Positions 1 to 8,100 of a stretch of DNA of 64,000 bases are shown piece by piece (the first letter of the stretch is position 1; every line of letters starts with the position of its first letter). Source of the stretch: Mycolicibacterium sp. CBMA 226. GTDB lineage: Bacteria > Actinomycetota > Actinomycetes > Mycobacteriales > Mycobacteriaceae. The stretch covers positions 186,001 to 250,000 of the forward strand of contig NZ_VTGY01000001.1 in NCBI RefSeq assembly GCF_009729075.1. Reading direction: 5' to 3'. The notes beneath the pieces are model-generated. The model did no database searches, was not told the origin of the DNA, and was given only the letters and a program-made list of their open reading frames with translations. The position numbers were made by a program, and so were the translations under genes.

Positions 1-1
1 C

Positions 2-1102
2 TTCGGCGGCGACCAATGGCAGCCCGGACTGCACCGGTTCATCGACGGTGTGGTCAACGAAGCTCGCCTGTCACCCATCGGCGTGGAGATCGCCTACGCA
101 GACATCATGCGGGCGCTGAAGAATCGACTGAACATCTTAGCTTGGCGCGCAGCACATCCCGCGGTTGCGGCACAGCCGGTGGCGCAACCCATCTTCATCG
201 TCGGGCAGCCTCGCACCGGTACCACGATTCTCTACGACCTCCTCTGCCAGGATCCGCAACTGCGGGCACCACTGACGTGGGAGGTCGACGAACCCTGTCC
301 GCCACCACAATTCGATACCTATCGATCCGATCCGCGGATCGCACAGGTACAAGCGACCATCGACGCGTCAGAACTGATCATGCCGGGATTCCTCAAGTTC
401 CACCCCATGGGCGCACTGATGGGGCAGGAATGTGTGCGCATCACTGCCAGTGAATTCACCAGCATGATCCTGCCGTTCCAGTACCGAATCCCGAGCCTCC
501 AGCAGTGGTGGCTGCACGAGTCCGACCAGACCGCGGCGTATCGGTTCCATCGAATGTTCTTGCAGCATCTGCAATCCGGTGTCCCTGGGCAATGGCTGCT
601 CAAGTCTCCGGGTCATCTGTGGCATCTCGATCAGTTGTTCGCCGAGTATCCCGACGCTGTGGTCGTGCAGACGCACCGGGACCCGCTCAACGTCATCTCC
701 TCAATCGCTGCATTGATGCACCACCTTCGCAAGATGGGCAGTGACGAATCGGATCTCGCGGAATGCGCAGCGCAATCCGTCGAAGAAATCACCATCGGAC
801 TCGATCGAGAGATGGCACTGCGGGACAGCGGAGTGATCCCGGATGACAGGATCATCGACGTCCGGTTCTCGGATTTCATGGGTGACCCGTGGTCGACGAT
901 CAAGGGCATCTACCACCGGCTCGGCCGCGACCTGCCGCCGGAAACCGAACGAGCCATGCGCGATTTCCTGGCGGCACACCCCGGTGACGGTGGTGGCAAG
1001 CGGTACACCTGGTCAGATACCGGTTTGGACGCAGCCGAGGTCCGCGAGCGCGTGCGTGCCTACCAGGAACGCTATGACGTGCCCACCGAGAAACTGCGCT
1101 GA
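2..1102 (+). CDS. Sulfotransferase family protein, 5' end outside window
   Basis: This is a PAPS-dependent sulfotransferase-type protein that would transfer sulfate to a hydroxylated lipid or sugar; the substrate is unknown. The reading frame is open to the left edge with family-like sequence (FGGDQWQPGLHRF) before the first possible GTG at 50, so the true start probably lies outside the window. The 5'-phosphosulfate-binding loop is visible as FIVGQPRTGTTILYDLL and the 3'-phosphate-binding region as LLKSPGHLWHLDQLF followed by QTHRDPLNVISS. Many mycobacterial sulfotransferases of this Sulfotransfer_3 type are 370-400 residues, so only a few tens of residues are missing. The next gene follows 18 nt downstream on the same strand but has its own -10 box. 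Family assignment is firm; the role is not known. Confidence 0.85.
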   Translation, partial: FGGDQWQPGLHRFIDGVVNEARLSPIGVEIAYADIMRALKNRLNILAWRAAHPAVAAQPVAQPIFIVGQPRTGTTILYDLLCQDPQLRAPLTWEVDEPCPPPQFDTYRSDPRIAQVQATIDASELIMPGFLKFHPMGALMGQECVRITASEFTSMILPFQYRIPSLQQWWLHESDQTAAYRFHRMFLQHLQSGVPGQWLLKSPGHLWHLDQLFAEYPDAVVVQTHRDPLNVISSIAALMHHLRKMGSDESDLAECAAQSVEEITIGLDREMALRDSGVIPDDRIIDVRFSDFMGDPWSTIKGIYHRLGRDLPPETERAMRDFLAAHPGDGGGKRYTWSDTGLDAAEVRERVRAYQERYDVPTEKLR

Positions 1103-1108
1103 CGGCGA

Positions 1109-1114
1109 TAGGGT
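1109..1114 (+). promoter_or_regulatory. Probable -10 box for leaderless IspD-like gene
   Basis: TAGGGT matches the mycobacterial TANNNT -10 consensus and ends 6 nt before the GTG at 1121. No purine-rich Shine-Dalgarno sequence is present, so a leaderless mRNA is likely. Confidence 0.5.
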
Positions 1115-1120
1115 GGCGCG

Positions 1121-1711
1121 GTGACTCTTTCGGCCATCGTGACCGTGCCCGCGTCGGTGATGGCGGCCGACTTCACCGCGCCGATCGCCGGCGAACCCGC
1201 GCTGGTGCGAGCCGTGCGGGCGGTCCGCGACGTGGCCGCGGTAACAGTGGTGACTCCCGAAGGGACGGCCGACGCCGCCACCGAATGCCTTGCCGCCCAT
1301 GGCCTGAGTGACGTGCCTGTGCGCACGACGCCCGGGCTGCTGGGCATGGGGGACGGGCTGCTGCTGCATGACGTGCGGTACCCGCTTGCTCCCGCTGAGC
1401 TCGCGGCACGGGTCGCGGCGGGACTGGCCGATCACGACGTGGTCCTGCCCGTCCTGCCGATGACCGACAGCGTGAAAAGCATTGCCGCAGAAGACATCGT
1501 GCTGGGCAACGTGGACCGGTCGGACCTCGTCACCGCGCAGTACCCCCGCGGATTCTCAGCGGCGGCCGCACGCCGGGTGGAGGCTGACGGCCTCGAGTTG
1601 ATCGCCGATCCCGAGCTACGAGTCGGCACCGTCGGGGGCGACGCCAACGCCTTTGCCGTCGACCTGGCACATGACCGCGGACTGCTGGAGGCGATCGTCA
1701 GCGCCGGCTGA
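1121..1711 (+). CDS. Degenerate IspD/MobA-fold nucleotidyltransferase-like protein
   Basis: This 196-residue protein resembles 2-C-methyl-D-erythritol 4-phosphate cytidylyltransferase (IspD) in its middle and end. LPMTDSVKSIAAEDIVLG, VDRSDLVTAQYPRGF and GGDANAFAV correspond to IspD segments around the substrate pocket. The N-terminal nucleotide loop (family pattern AAGxGxR, then a lysine) is replaced by TVPASVMAADF, and the HDAARP motif is changed to HDVRYP. It is also shorter than the usual 220-240 residues. It may therefore be a catalytically dead or repurposed paralogue. The canonical mycobacterial ispD sits beside ispF elsewhere in known genomes. Its 3' end overlaps the convergent IspD-like gene by 14 nt. 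The GTG start is supported by the leaderless -10 box. Confidence 0.7.
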   Translation: MTLSAIVTVPASVMAADFTAPIAGEPALVRAVRAVRDVAAVTVVTPEGTADAATECLAAHGLSDVPVRTTPGLLGMGDGLLLHDVRYPLAPAELAARVAAGLADHDVVLPVLPMTDSVKSIAAEDIVLGNVDRSDLVTAQYPRGFSAAAARRVEADGLELIADPELRVGTVGGDANAFAVDLAHDRGLLEAIVSAG

Positions 1712-2399
1712 GCAGGTTCTCGGCGACCTGGACGTCGTGCGCGAACGTCACTTTGAAATTCTGGGCCGACCCGGCGATCGCGTGAACTTCGAGGTCGGTG
1801 AAACGCTCCACACATGACGAGGTGTCGGTGCCCTCGAAACCGGTGGCGGCGGCGTCCTGGTAGGCCTGCCACAGCGGCGCGGCGCGGAAGGCCTGCGGTG
1901 TCTGCACTCGGACCAGCGACTGGTCGATGGCACCGAGGCCGTCTGCCGACTGACGCAGCACATCGCCGGCGGACAGCACCGGAATCGCGCCGCCCTGCGC
2001 CCGTGCGGTGGTGACGGCCGTGTCCATCAACTCGGCACCGGCAAGCGGCCGGGCGGCGTCGTGGATCAGCACCACGTCGACTGTTCCGGCATCGATGTCC
2101 GGTGCCAGGTAGCTCAGGACATTGTGTTCGGAGCCGTGGCGGGATTCACCGCCCTCGACGAATTCCACTGTGGTGCCGGGCAGTTCATCGGCCATGAGGC
2201 GAACCACCTGGTCACGTTCGCCGCGCCGGAACACGAGGATGGTGCGGGCGATCTGGGGGCTGGCGGCCACGGCCGCCACCGACCACGCCACCATGCTGCG
2301 GCCGGCTAGCTGCAGGTAAGCCTTGTTGCCGTCGGCCCCGACCCGCGATCCGATACCGGCGGCGAGAACGACGCCGACGGCGCCAGGGGGAGCGGACAC
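1698..2399 (-). CDS. IspD-like cytidylyltransferase family protein
   Basis: This 233-residue sugar/polyol-phosphate cytidylyltransferase of the IspD/TarI family retains the catalytic features. It has the VVLAAGIGSRVG nucleotide loop, a lysine in GNKAYLQLAG, LIHDAARPLAG, VQTPQAF, a TDTSSCVE acidic segment and NFKVTFAHDV near the end. It could transfer CMP to a methylerythritol- or ribitol/glycerol-type phosphate. Mycobacteria normally carry the MEP-pathway ispD next to ispF, so this copy may serve another substrate; that is inference. It is convergent with, and overlaps, the degenerate paralogue at 1121-1711, and diverges from the LtrA gene. Start is GTG at 2399, placed 6 nt after a TACCGT -10 box. 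Confidence 0.8.
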   Translation of the reverse strand: MSAPPGAVGVVLAAGIGSRVGADGNKAYLQLAGRSMVAWSVAAVAASPQIARTILVFRRGERDQVVRLMADELPGTTVEFVEGGESRHGSEHNVLSYLAPDIDAGTVDVVLIHDAARPLAGAELMDTAVTTARAQGGAIPVLSAGDVLRQSADGLGAIDQSLVRVQTPQAFRAAPLWQAYQDAAATGFEGTDTSSCVERFTDLEVHAIAGSAQNFKVTFAHDVQVAENLLSRR

Positions 2400-2405
2400 G
2401 TCTTC

Positions 2406-2411
2406 ACGGTA
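2406..2411 (-). promoter_or_regulatory. Probable -10 box for IspD-like gene
   Basis: On the minus strand TACCGT ends 6 nt before the GTG start at 2399, with no Shine-Dalgarno sequence between. This is the spacing of leaderless mycobacterial transcripts. Confidence 0.45.
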
Positions 2412-2491
2412 GTGGGACGGAAGTGGGGATCTGCGGCAGGCTTACCGTGACGCGGCCCGGACGGGGCCCGGATTCGCTGAAGGGACATGGC

Positions 2492-3760
2492 ATGGATGGG
2501 GTGCAGTACGACGCTCCCGACCCACACAGCGCGGTGCGCGCCCATCGATTGACGCCGATGCGAGGGCGCGATCCGCACGAAAGGCACCGCGTCGCGACTC
2601 CGCTCGAGCTGCTGTTCGACCTGACGTTCGTCGTCGCGTTCGGGGTGGCGGCGTCGGAACTGGCGCACATGCTGGCCGCGGGTCACGTCGGCGCCGGCAT
2701 CACGGGCTTCGCGTTCTCCACCTTCGCGATCTGTCTGGCGTGGATCAACTTCACCTGGTTCGCCTCGGCGTATGACACTGACGACTGGGTGTTCCGGCTG
2801 ATGACCATGATCGAGATGGTCGGTGTGCTGGTCCTGGCACTCGGCCTGCCGGCGTTCTACGCCTCGATCGAGCACGGCCACCACGTCGACAACGCGGTGC
2901 TGGTCGCAGGCTACGTGGTGATGCGAATTGCCTTGGTGGGCCAGTGGTTACGCGCGGCGAAGCAGGACCCGACGCGCCGCGCGGCAGCGATGACGTACGT
3001 CTGGATCGTGTCGGTGGTCCAGGTGGGCTGGGTCGGCACCGTGTTCCTGCCGACCAATGTGCCGGTGACACTGAGCTTGTGGGTGTTGTTGGCGCTCATC
3101 GAGTTGGGCGGCCCGATGATCGCCGAGACGAAATGCGGCGGAACCCCGTGGCACGCCCACCACATCGCCGAACGCTATGGACTGCTGGCGATCATCGCGC
3201 TCGGCGAGGGCGTCGTCGGGACGGTGGCCTCGCTGTCGGCCGTCGTCGGCGAGCACGGCTGGTCCTGGGACGCGGTGCTGCTGGCCGTATCGGGCACCGC
3301 CCTGACCTTCGGCATGTGGTGGGTGTACTTCATGGTGCCGGCGGCCGACGCCCTGCATGCGCACCGTGAGCGGGGCTTCTGGTTCGGCTACCTGCACATG
3401 CCGGTGTACGGAGCCATCGTCGCGACCGGCGCCGGTCTGCACACCGCGGCGTATTTCATTCAGCACCACTCGACGCTGGGGTCGGTGGCGACGGTGCTCA
3501 GCGTGGTGATCCCGGTCGCCATCTACATCACGCTGGTCTACGTGCTGTACGCGCTGATGCTGCGATCGGTGGACGGCCTACACGTGCTGCTGGTGGTGCT
3601 CACCGCGGTGGTCCTGATCGCGACGGTGGGGCTGGCGGCCCTCGGGGTGCCGATGGCGCTTTGTCTGCTGGTGGCCAGCCTGGCACCGATGGTGAGCGTC
3701 GCGGGGTTCGAGATCATCGGGCACCGGCACGTCGCCGACGCGGTTGCGCGCCAAACGTGA
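2492..3760 (+). CDS. LtrA-family (low temperature requirement A) membrane protein
   Basis: This integral membrane protein of about 422 residues matches the bacterial LtrA family, whose biochemical role is unknown. After a hydrophilic N-terminus it carries the family signature VATPLELLFDLTFVVAF, then roughly ten to twelve hydrophobic segments. A polar stretch (CGGTPWHAHHIAERYGLLAII) contains the conserved His and Glu residues typical of the family. I chose the ATG at 2492 because AGGGAC lies 6-8 nt upstream and the residues before it are not family-like; an in-frame start at 2423 is possible. It diverges from the IspD-like gene. The product would sit in the cytoplasmic membrane. Confidence 0.8.
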   Translation: MDGVQYDAPDPHSAVRAHRLTPMRGRDPHERHRVATPLELLFDLTFVVAFGVAASELAHMLAAGHVGAGITGFAFSTFAICLAWINFTWFASAYDTDDWVFRLMTMIEMVGVLVLALGLPAFYASIEHGHHVDNAVLVAGYVVMRIALVGQWLRAAKQDPTRRAAAMTYVWIVSVVQVGWVGTVFLPTNVPVTLSLWVLLALIELGGPMIAETKCGGTPWHAHHIAERYGLLAIIALGEGVVGTVASLSAVVGEHGWSWDAVLLAVSGTALTFGMWWVYFMVPAADALHAHRERGFWFGYLHMPVYGAIVATGAGLHTAAYFIQHHSTLGSVATVLSVVIPVAIYITLVYVLYALMLRSVDGLHVLLVVLTAVVLIATVGLAALGVPMALCLLVASLAPMVSVAGFEIIGHRHVADAVARQT

Positions 3761-3879
3761 GGATGGCGCCGAGCGCCGGGACGCCGGCGGGAATTCGGCG
3801 ATCTTCGTGACGGCGGGCAGGTGTCCCTGAGGCCTCAGCACGCTGGTGTGGCTAACGGGCCCGGAAGGGGTAGCTGTCA

Positions 3880-3885
3880 TATCCT
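3880..3885 (+). promoter_or_regulatory. Probable -10 box for the DUF1906 Tat gene
   Basis: TATCCT ends 7 nt before the GTG at 3893. No ribosome-binding sequence is visible, which fits a leaderless message. Confidence 0.5.
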
Positions 3886-3892
3886 GTGACCC

Positions 3893-4618
3893 GTGCCCAT
3901 TTCGCGTCGTGACCTGCTGAAATACGCTGCAGCCGCGCCGGCGGCGGTCGGTCTGGGGGCCGGGTTGCAATCGGTGCTCGGCGCGACGACCGCCTCGGCG
4001 GCGCCGTACGGAGTGTTGCTGGACTACGCGGCGGGCGTGCTCAAGGCAGCCGATATCCGGTCGGCGGGAGCAGTGGGCGCCATCCGGTATGTCTCGGACC
4101 GGCGACCCGGCGGTGAGTGGATGCTGGGCAAGCCGATCGAGCTGCCCGAGGCACGCGACCTGTACCAGGGCGGCATGAAGATCGTCTCCTGCTACCAGTA
4201 CGGCAAGGCATCGAGCGCGGACTGGCTCGGCGGCCAGCCGGCCGGTGTGCAGCACGCCCAGCGCGGGTTCGAGTTACATACGGCGGCGGGTGGACCGGTC
4301 GGGGCGCCGATCTATGCCTCCATCGACGACGATCCGACTCCGGAGCAGTACAAAGCACAGGTTGCGCCCTACCTCCGCGGCTGGGAATCGGTGCTGGGCC
4401 ACCAGCGGGTGGGGGTGTACGCCAACTCCAAGACCATCGAGTGGGCCGTGCAGGACGGTTTGGGGTCGTACTTCTGGCAGCACAACTGGGGCTCGCCCGG
4501 CGGGGTCGCCCATCCGGCGGCGGCACTGCATCAGGTGGAGATCGACAAGCAACGCGTCGGGGGAGTCGGGGTCGACATCAACAACATCCTCCAGCCCCGC
4601 TTCGGGCAATGGGACTGA
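3893..4618 (+). CDS. Tat-exported DUF1906 glycoside-hydrolase-like protein (Rv2525c type)
   Basis: This 241-residue exported protein begins with a twin-arginine signal (SRRDLLKYAAAAPAAVG, cleavage expected near ASA-AP around residue 37). The mature part matches DUF1906, a TIM-barrel domain related to GH25-like hydrolases: YGVLLDYAAG at its start, GMKIVSCYQYGK, PIYASIDDDPTPEQY with acidic pocket residues, GVYANSKTIEW, and VGVDINNILQPRFG at the end. In M. tuberculosis the orthologue Rv2525c is a Tat substrate linked to cell-wall properties and beta-lactam tolerance and lies directly upstream of fas, as here. The enzymatic activity is not established. GTG is chosen because the Tat signal starts there. 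Confidence 0.9.
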   Translation: MPISRRDLLKYAAAAPAAVGLGAGLQSVLGATTASAAPYGVLLDYAAGVLKAADIRSAGAVGAIRYVSDRRPGGEWMLGKPIELPEARDLYQGGMKIVSCYQYGKASSADWLGGQPAGVQHAQRGFELHTAAGGPVGAPIYASIDDDPTPEQYKAQVAPYLRGWESVLGHQRVGVYANSKTIEWAVQDGLGSYFWQHNWGSPGGVAHPAAALHQVEIDKQRVGGVGVDINNILQPRFGQWD

Positions 4619-5155
4619 CGGCCACGCAGATTACCGCTCAGTAGTTAGCTGGCGGCGAGCTCTAAGAAAACGGGAACAACGCTCAGCAAATGGCGGCTCG
4701 GTAACTTACCGCGCGTATAGACACGCAGACTGTCATTGTCGAGTGTTTTCTGGAACGGGTCTTTTCCTACTCATTAGTAAGGTCCGGCACCGTCACAACC
4801 ATGGTCACGATTTGATAACAATACCGCTTTGATCAGCGATGTTGTTGCTACTCGACCGTAACCAGCTGCCAACAGGACGTTTGTCCTGCTGGGTACGGGC
4901 GGTCCCGGGACGCGGTGTGACCTAGGCGGGTGGTTACCGATCCGTAGAACTCGTTGGTAACCATTTCCGGCCGAAAGGCGCCGCGAATCTTATGACACTC
5001 TTAGTGCAGTCGGCCCGGCTCTCAGGCACCCGAAAACGCGGGGCGCCAGACGTAGCACGGGCCTCACGTGATCCGACGTCGCATCGCGTTGCCCCAGGGC
5101 CGACTACCAAGACCAAGCACCTGACCGGTTCGCGCGGCAACGACGAGAGGGACGC
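4619..5155 (+). promoter_or_regulatory. fas leader/control region with several dyads
   Basis: This 537-bp non-coding stretch precedes fas. It holds several inverted repeats: CGGTAA-C-TTACCG (4699-4711), TACT-CATT-AGTA (4768-4779), CAGGAC-GTTT-GTCCTG (4873-4888), TGGTTACC-17 nt-GGTAACCA (4931-4963) and CACT-CTT-AGTG (4996-5006). The GGTAAC core recurs in two of them. Mycobacterial fas-acpS is known to be activated by the TetR-type regulator FasR through promoter dyads. Which of these, if any, is its site cannot be said from sequence. A GAGAGG ribosome site lies just before the ATG at 5156. No ORF here looks genuine. Confidence 0.55.
4931..4963. promoter_or_regulatory. Inverted repeat TGGTTACC/GGTAACCA upstream of fas
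   Basis: Perfect 8-bp arms (4931-4938 and 4956-4963) are separated by 17 nt, a candidate operator about 190 nt before the fas start. Arm length and central placement make it the best regulator-site candidate in this leader; assignment to FasR is inference. Confidence 0.45.
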
Positions 5156-8100
5156 ATGACGATCAACGAGCACCGCAATGTGACCAGTGGCAACACCGAG
5201 GCGGTGTCGGCGAGCGCCCATGCTCTCGTAGACCTGCTGAATGCGGGCGAACCCTATGCCGTCGCGTTCGGTGGCCAGGGTGCCTCCTGGCTGGAGAACC
5301 TCGAGGAGCTCGTGAGCTCGGCCGGTATCGAATCCGAGCTCAGCGAGATCGTCGGCGAAGCAGCCCTGCTGCTGGAGCCCGTGGCCCGCGAACTCGTCGT
5401 CGTACGGCCCATCGGCTTCGAGCCCATGCAGTGGGTGCGCGCCCTCGCCGCTGACGAGCCGCTGCCGTCGGCCAAGCAGCTGACCACCGCCGCCATCTCC
5501 GGCCCCGGCATCCTGCTGGCACAGATGGCGGCCATCCGCGCCGTGCAGCGCCAGGGCCTGGACCTGGCCGGCACCCCGCCTGTTGCCGTCGCCGGGCACT
5601 CGCAGGGCATCATCGCCGCCGAGGCGCTCAAGGCCAACGGCACCCGTGACGCCGAACTGCTCGCGCTGCTCCAGCTCATCGGTGCCGCCGGCTCTCTCGT
5701 GTCGCGCCGCCGCGGCATGGTCGGCCGTGGCGACAAGTCGCCCATGGTGTCGGTCACCAACGTCGATCCCGAGCGCATCGCCGAATTGCTCGAAGAGTTC
5801 TCCAAGGACGTCCGCACCGTCCTGCCGCCGGTGCTGTCGATCCGCAACGGCCGCCGCAGCGTCGTCATCACCGGAACCCCGGAGCAGCTGGCCCGCTTCG
5901 AGCTGTACTGCAGCAAGATCACCGAGAAGGACGAGGCCGAGCGCAAGAACAAGCTGCGCGGCGGCGCCGTCTTCAGCCCCGTCTTCCAGGGCGTGCAGGT
6001 CGAGGTCGGCTTCCACACCCCGCGTTTGGCCGACGGCATCGAGGTCGTCGACCGCTGGGCCGCCAAGTGCGGCATCGACACCGAGCTGGCCCACGCGATG
6101 ACCGAAGCCATCTTCGTCAAGCCCATCGACTGGGTCGCCGAGGTCGAGCGCATGCACGACGCCGGTGCCCGCTGGATCATCGACCTCGGCCCGAGCGACA
6201 CCGTCACCCGCCTGACCTCGCCGATCATCCGCGGCCTGGGCGTGGGCATCGTGCCCGCCGCCACCCGCGCCGGCCAGCGTTCGCTGTTCACCGTCGGTGC
6301 CGCGCCGGTCGTGCAGCCCGCGTGGTCCAGCTTCGCGCCGACGGCCGTCGAGCTGCCCAACGGCGACGTCAAGCTGTCCACCAAGTTCACCCGCCTGACC
6401 GGCCGTTCGCCGATCCTGCTGGCCGGTATGACCCCGACGACCGTCGACGCCAAGATCGTCGCCGCGGCCGCCAACGCCGGCCACTGGGCCGAGCTGGCCG
6501 GTGGCGGTCAGGTCACCGAGGAGATCTTCGAGAACCGGGTCGCCGAGCTGACCCAGCTACTCGAGCCGGGCCGCGCCATCCAGTTCAACTCGCTGTTCCT
6601 GGACCCGTACCTGTGGAAGCTGCAGCTGGGCGGCAAGCGCATCGTGCAGAAGGCCCGCCAGTCGGGTGCTCCGATCGACGGTGTCATCGTCACCGCCGGC
6701 ATCCCCGAGCTCGAGGAAGCCGTCGCGCTGATCGAGGAGCTGCACGAAATCGGCATCACCAACGTGGTGTTCAAGCCGGGCACCGTGGACCAGATCAAGT
6801 CGGTCATCAAGATCGCCGAAGAGGTCCCGGACAGGGAGATCATCGTCCACGTCGAGGGCGGCCGCGCCGGTGGCCACCACTCGTGGGAGGACCTTGACGA
6901 CCTGCTCGTCAGCACCTACTCCGACCTGCGCAAGCAGGCCAACCTGACCATCTGCGTCGGTGGTGGCATCGGCACGCCCGAGCGCGCCGCCGAGTACCTG
7001 TCCGGCCGCTGGGCCGAGACCTACGGCTTCCCGCTGATGCCGGTCGACGGCATCCTGGTCGGCACCGCCGCCATGGCCACCCTCGAGGCCACCACCTCGC
7101 CTCAGGTCAAGCAGTTGCTGGTCGACACCAAGGGCACCGACCACTGGGTCGGTGCCGGTAAGGCCCAGGGCGGCATGGCATCCGGCCGCAGCCAGCTGGG
7201 TGCGGACATCCACGAGATCGACAACACCGCATCGCGTTGCGGCCGCCTGCTCGACGAGGTCGCCGGTGACGCCGACGCCGTCGCCGAGCGCCGCGACGAG
7301 ATCATCGCCGCCATGGCCAACACCGCCAAGCCGTACTTCGGTGACGTCGCGGACATGACCTACCTGCAGTGGCTGCAGCGCTACGTCGAGCTCGCGATCG
7401 GCGACGGCAGCAGCACGGCCGACACCAAGCGTGACCACTCGCCGTGGCTCGACATCACCTGGCGCGACCGCTTCGAGGAGATGCTGCAGCGCGCCGAGGC
7501 CCGCCTGAACCCGGCCGACGCCGGCCGTATCGAGACGCTGTTCCCGGCCACCGCGGAAGGCGAAGCGCTGCTTGAGGATCCGCAGCGCGCCATCGCCGAG
7601 CTGCTGGCCCGGTACCCCGAGGCCGAGACCCTGCGCCTGCACCCGGCGGACGTCCCGTTCTTCATCACGCTGTGCAAGACGCTGGGCAAGCCCGTCAACT
7701 TCGTCCCGGTCATCGACAAGGACGTGCGCCGCTGGTGGCGCAGTGACTCGTTGTGGCAGGCGCACGACGCCCGCTACGACGCCGACCAGGTCTGCGTCAT
7801 CCCCGGCACCGCTGCCGTCGCCGGCATCACCCGCGTCGACGAGCCCGTCGGCGAGCTGCTGGACCGCTTCGAGCAGGCCGCCATTGACGAGGTGCTCGCC
7901 GCCGGCGTCAAGCCGGTTCCGGTCGTGTCCCGCCGGCAGGCCCGCGTCGACATCACCGGCCCGCTGGCCGTCGTCCTGGACTCGCCCGACGTGCTGTGGG
8001 CCGGCCGCACCGCCATCAACCCGGTGCACCGCATCGGCGCCCCCAGCGAGTGGCAGGTCAACGAAAACCGTTCGGCCACACACCCTTCCACCGGTTCCCG

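Noticed and set aside
4934..6484. Minus-strand open frame of 516 residues across the fas leader and fas start.
   Set aside because: It has the same antisense shadow composition, no ribosome site and no domain, and ends inside the fas dyads.
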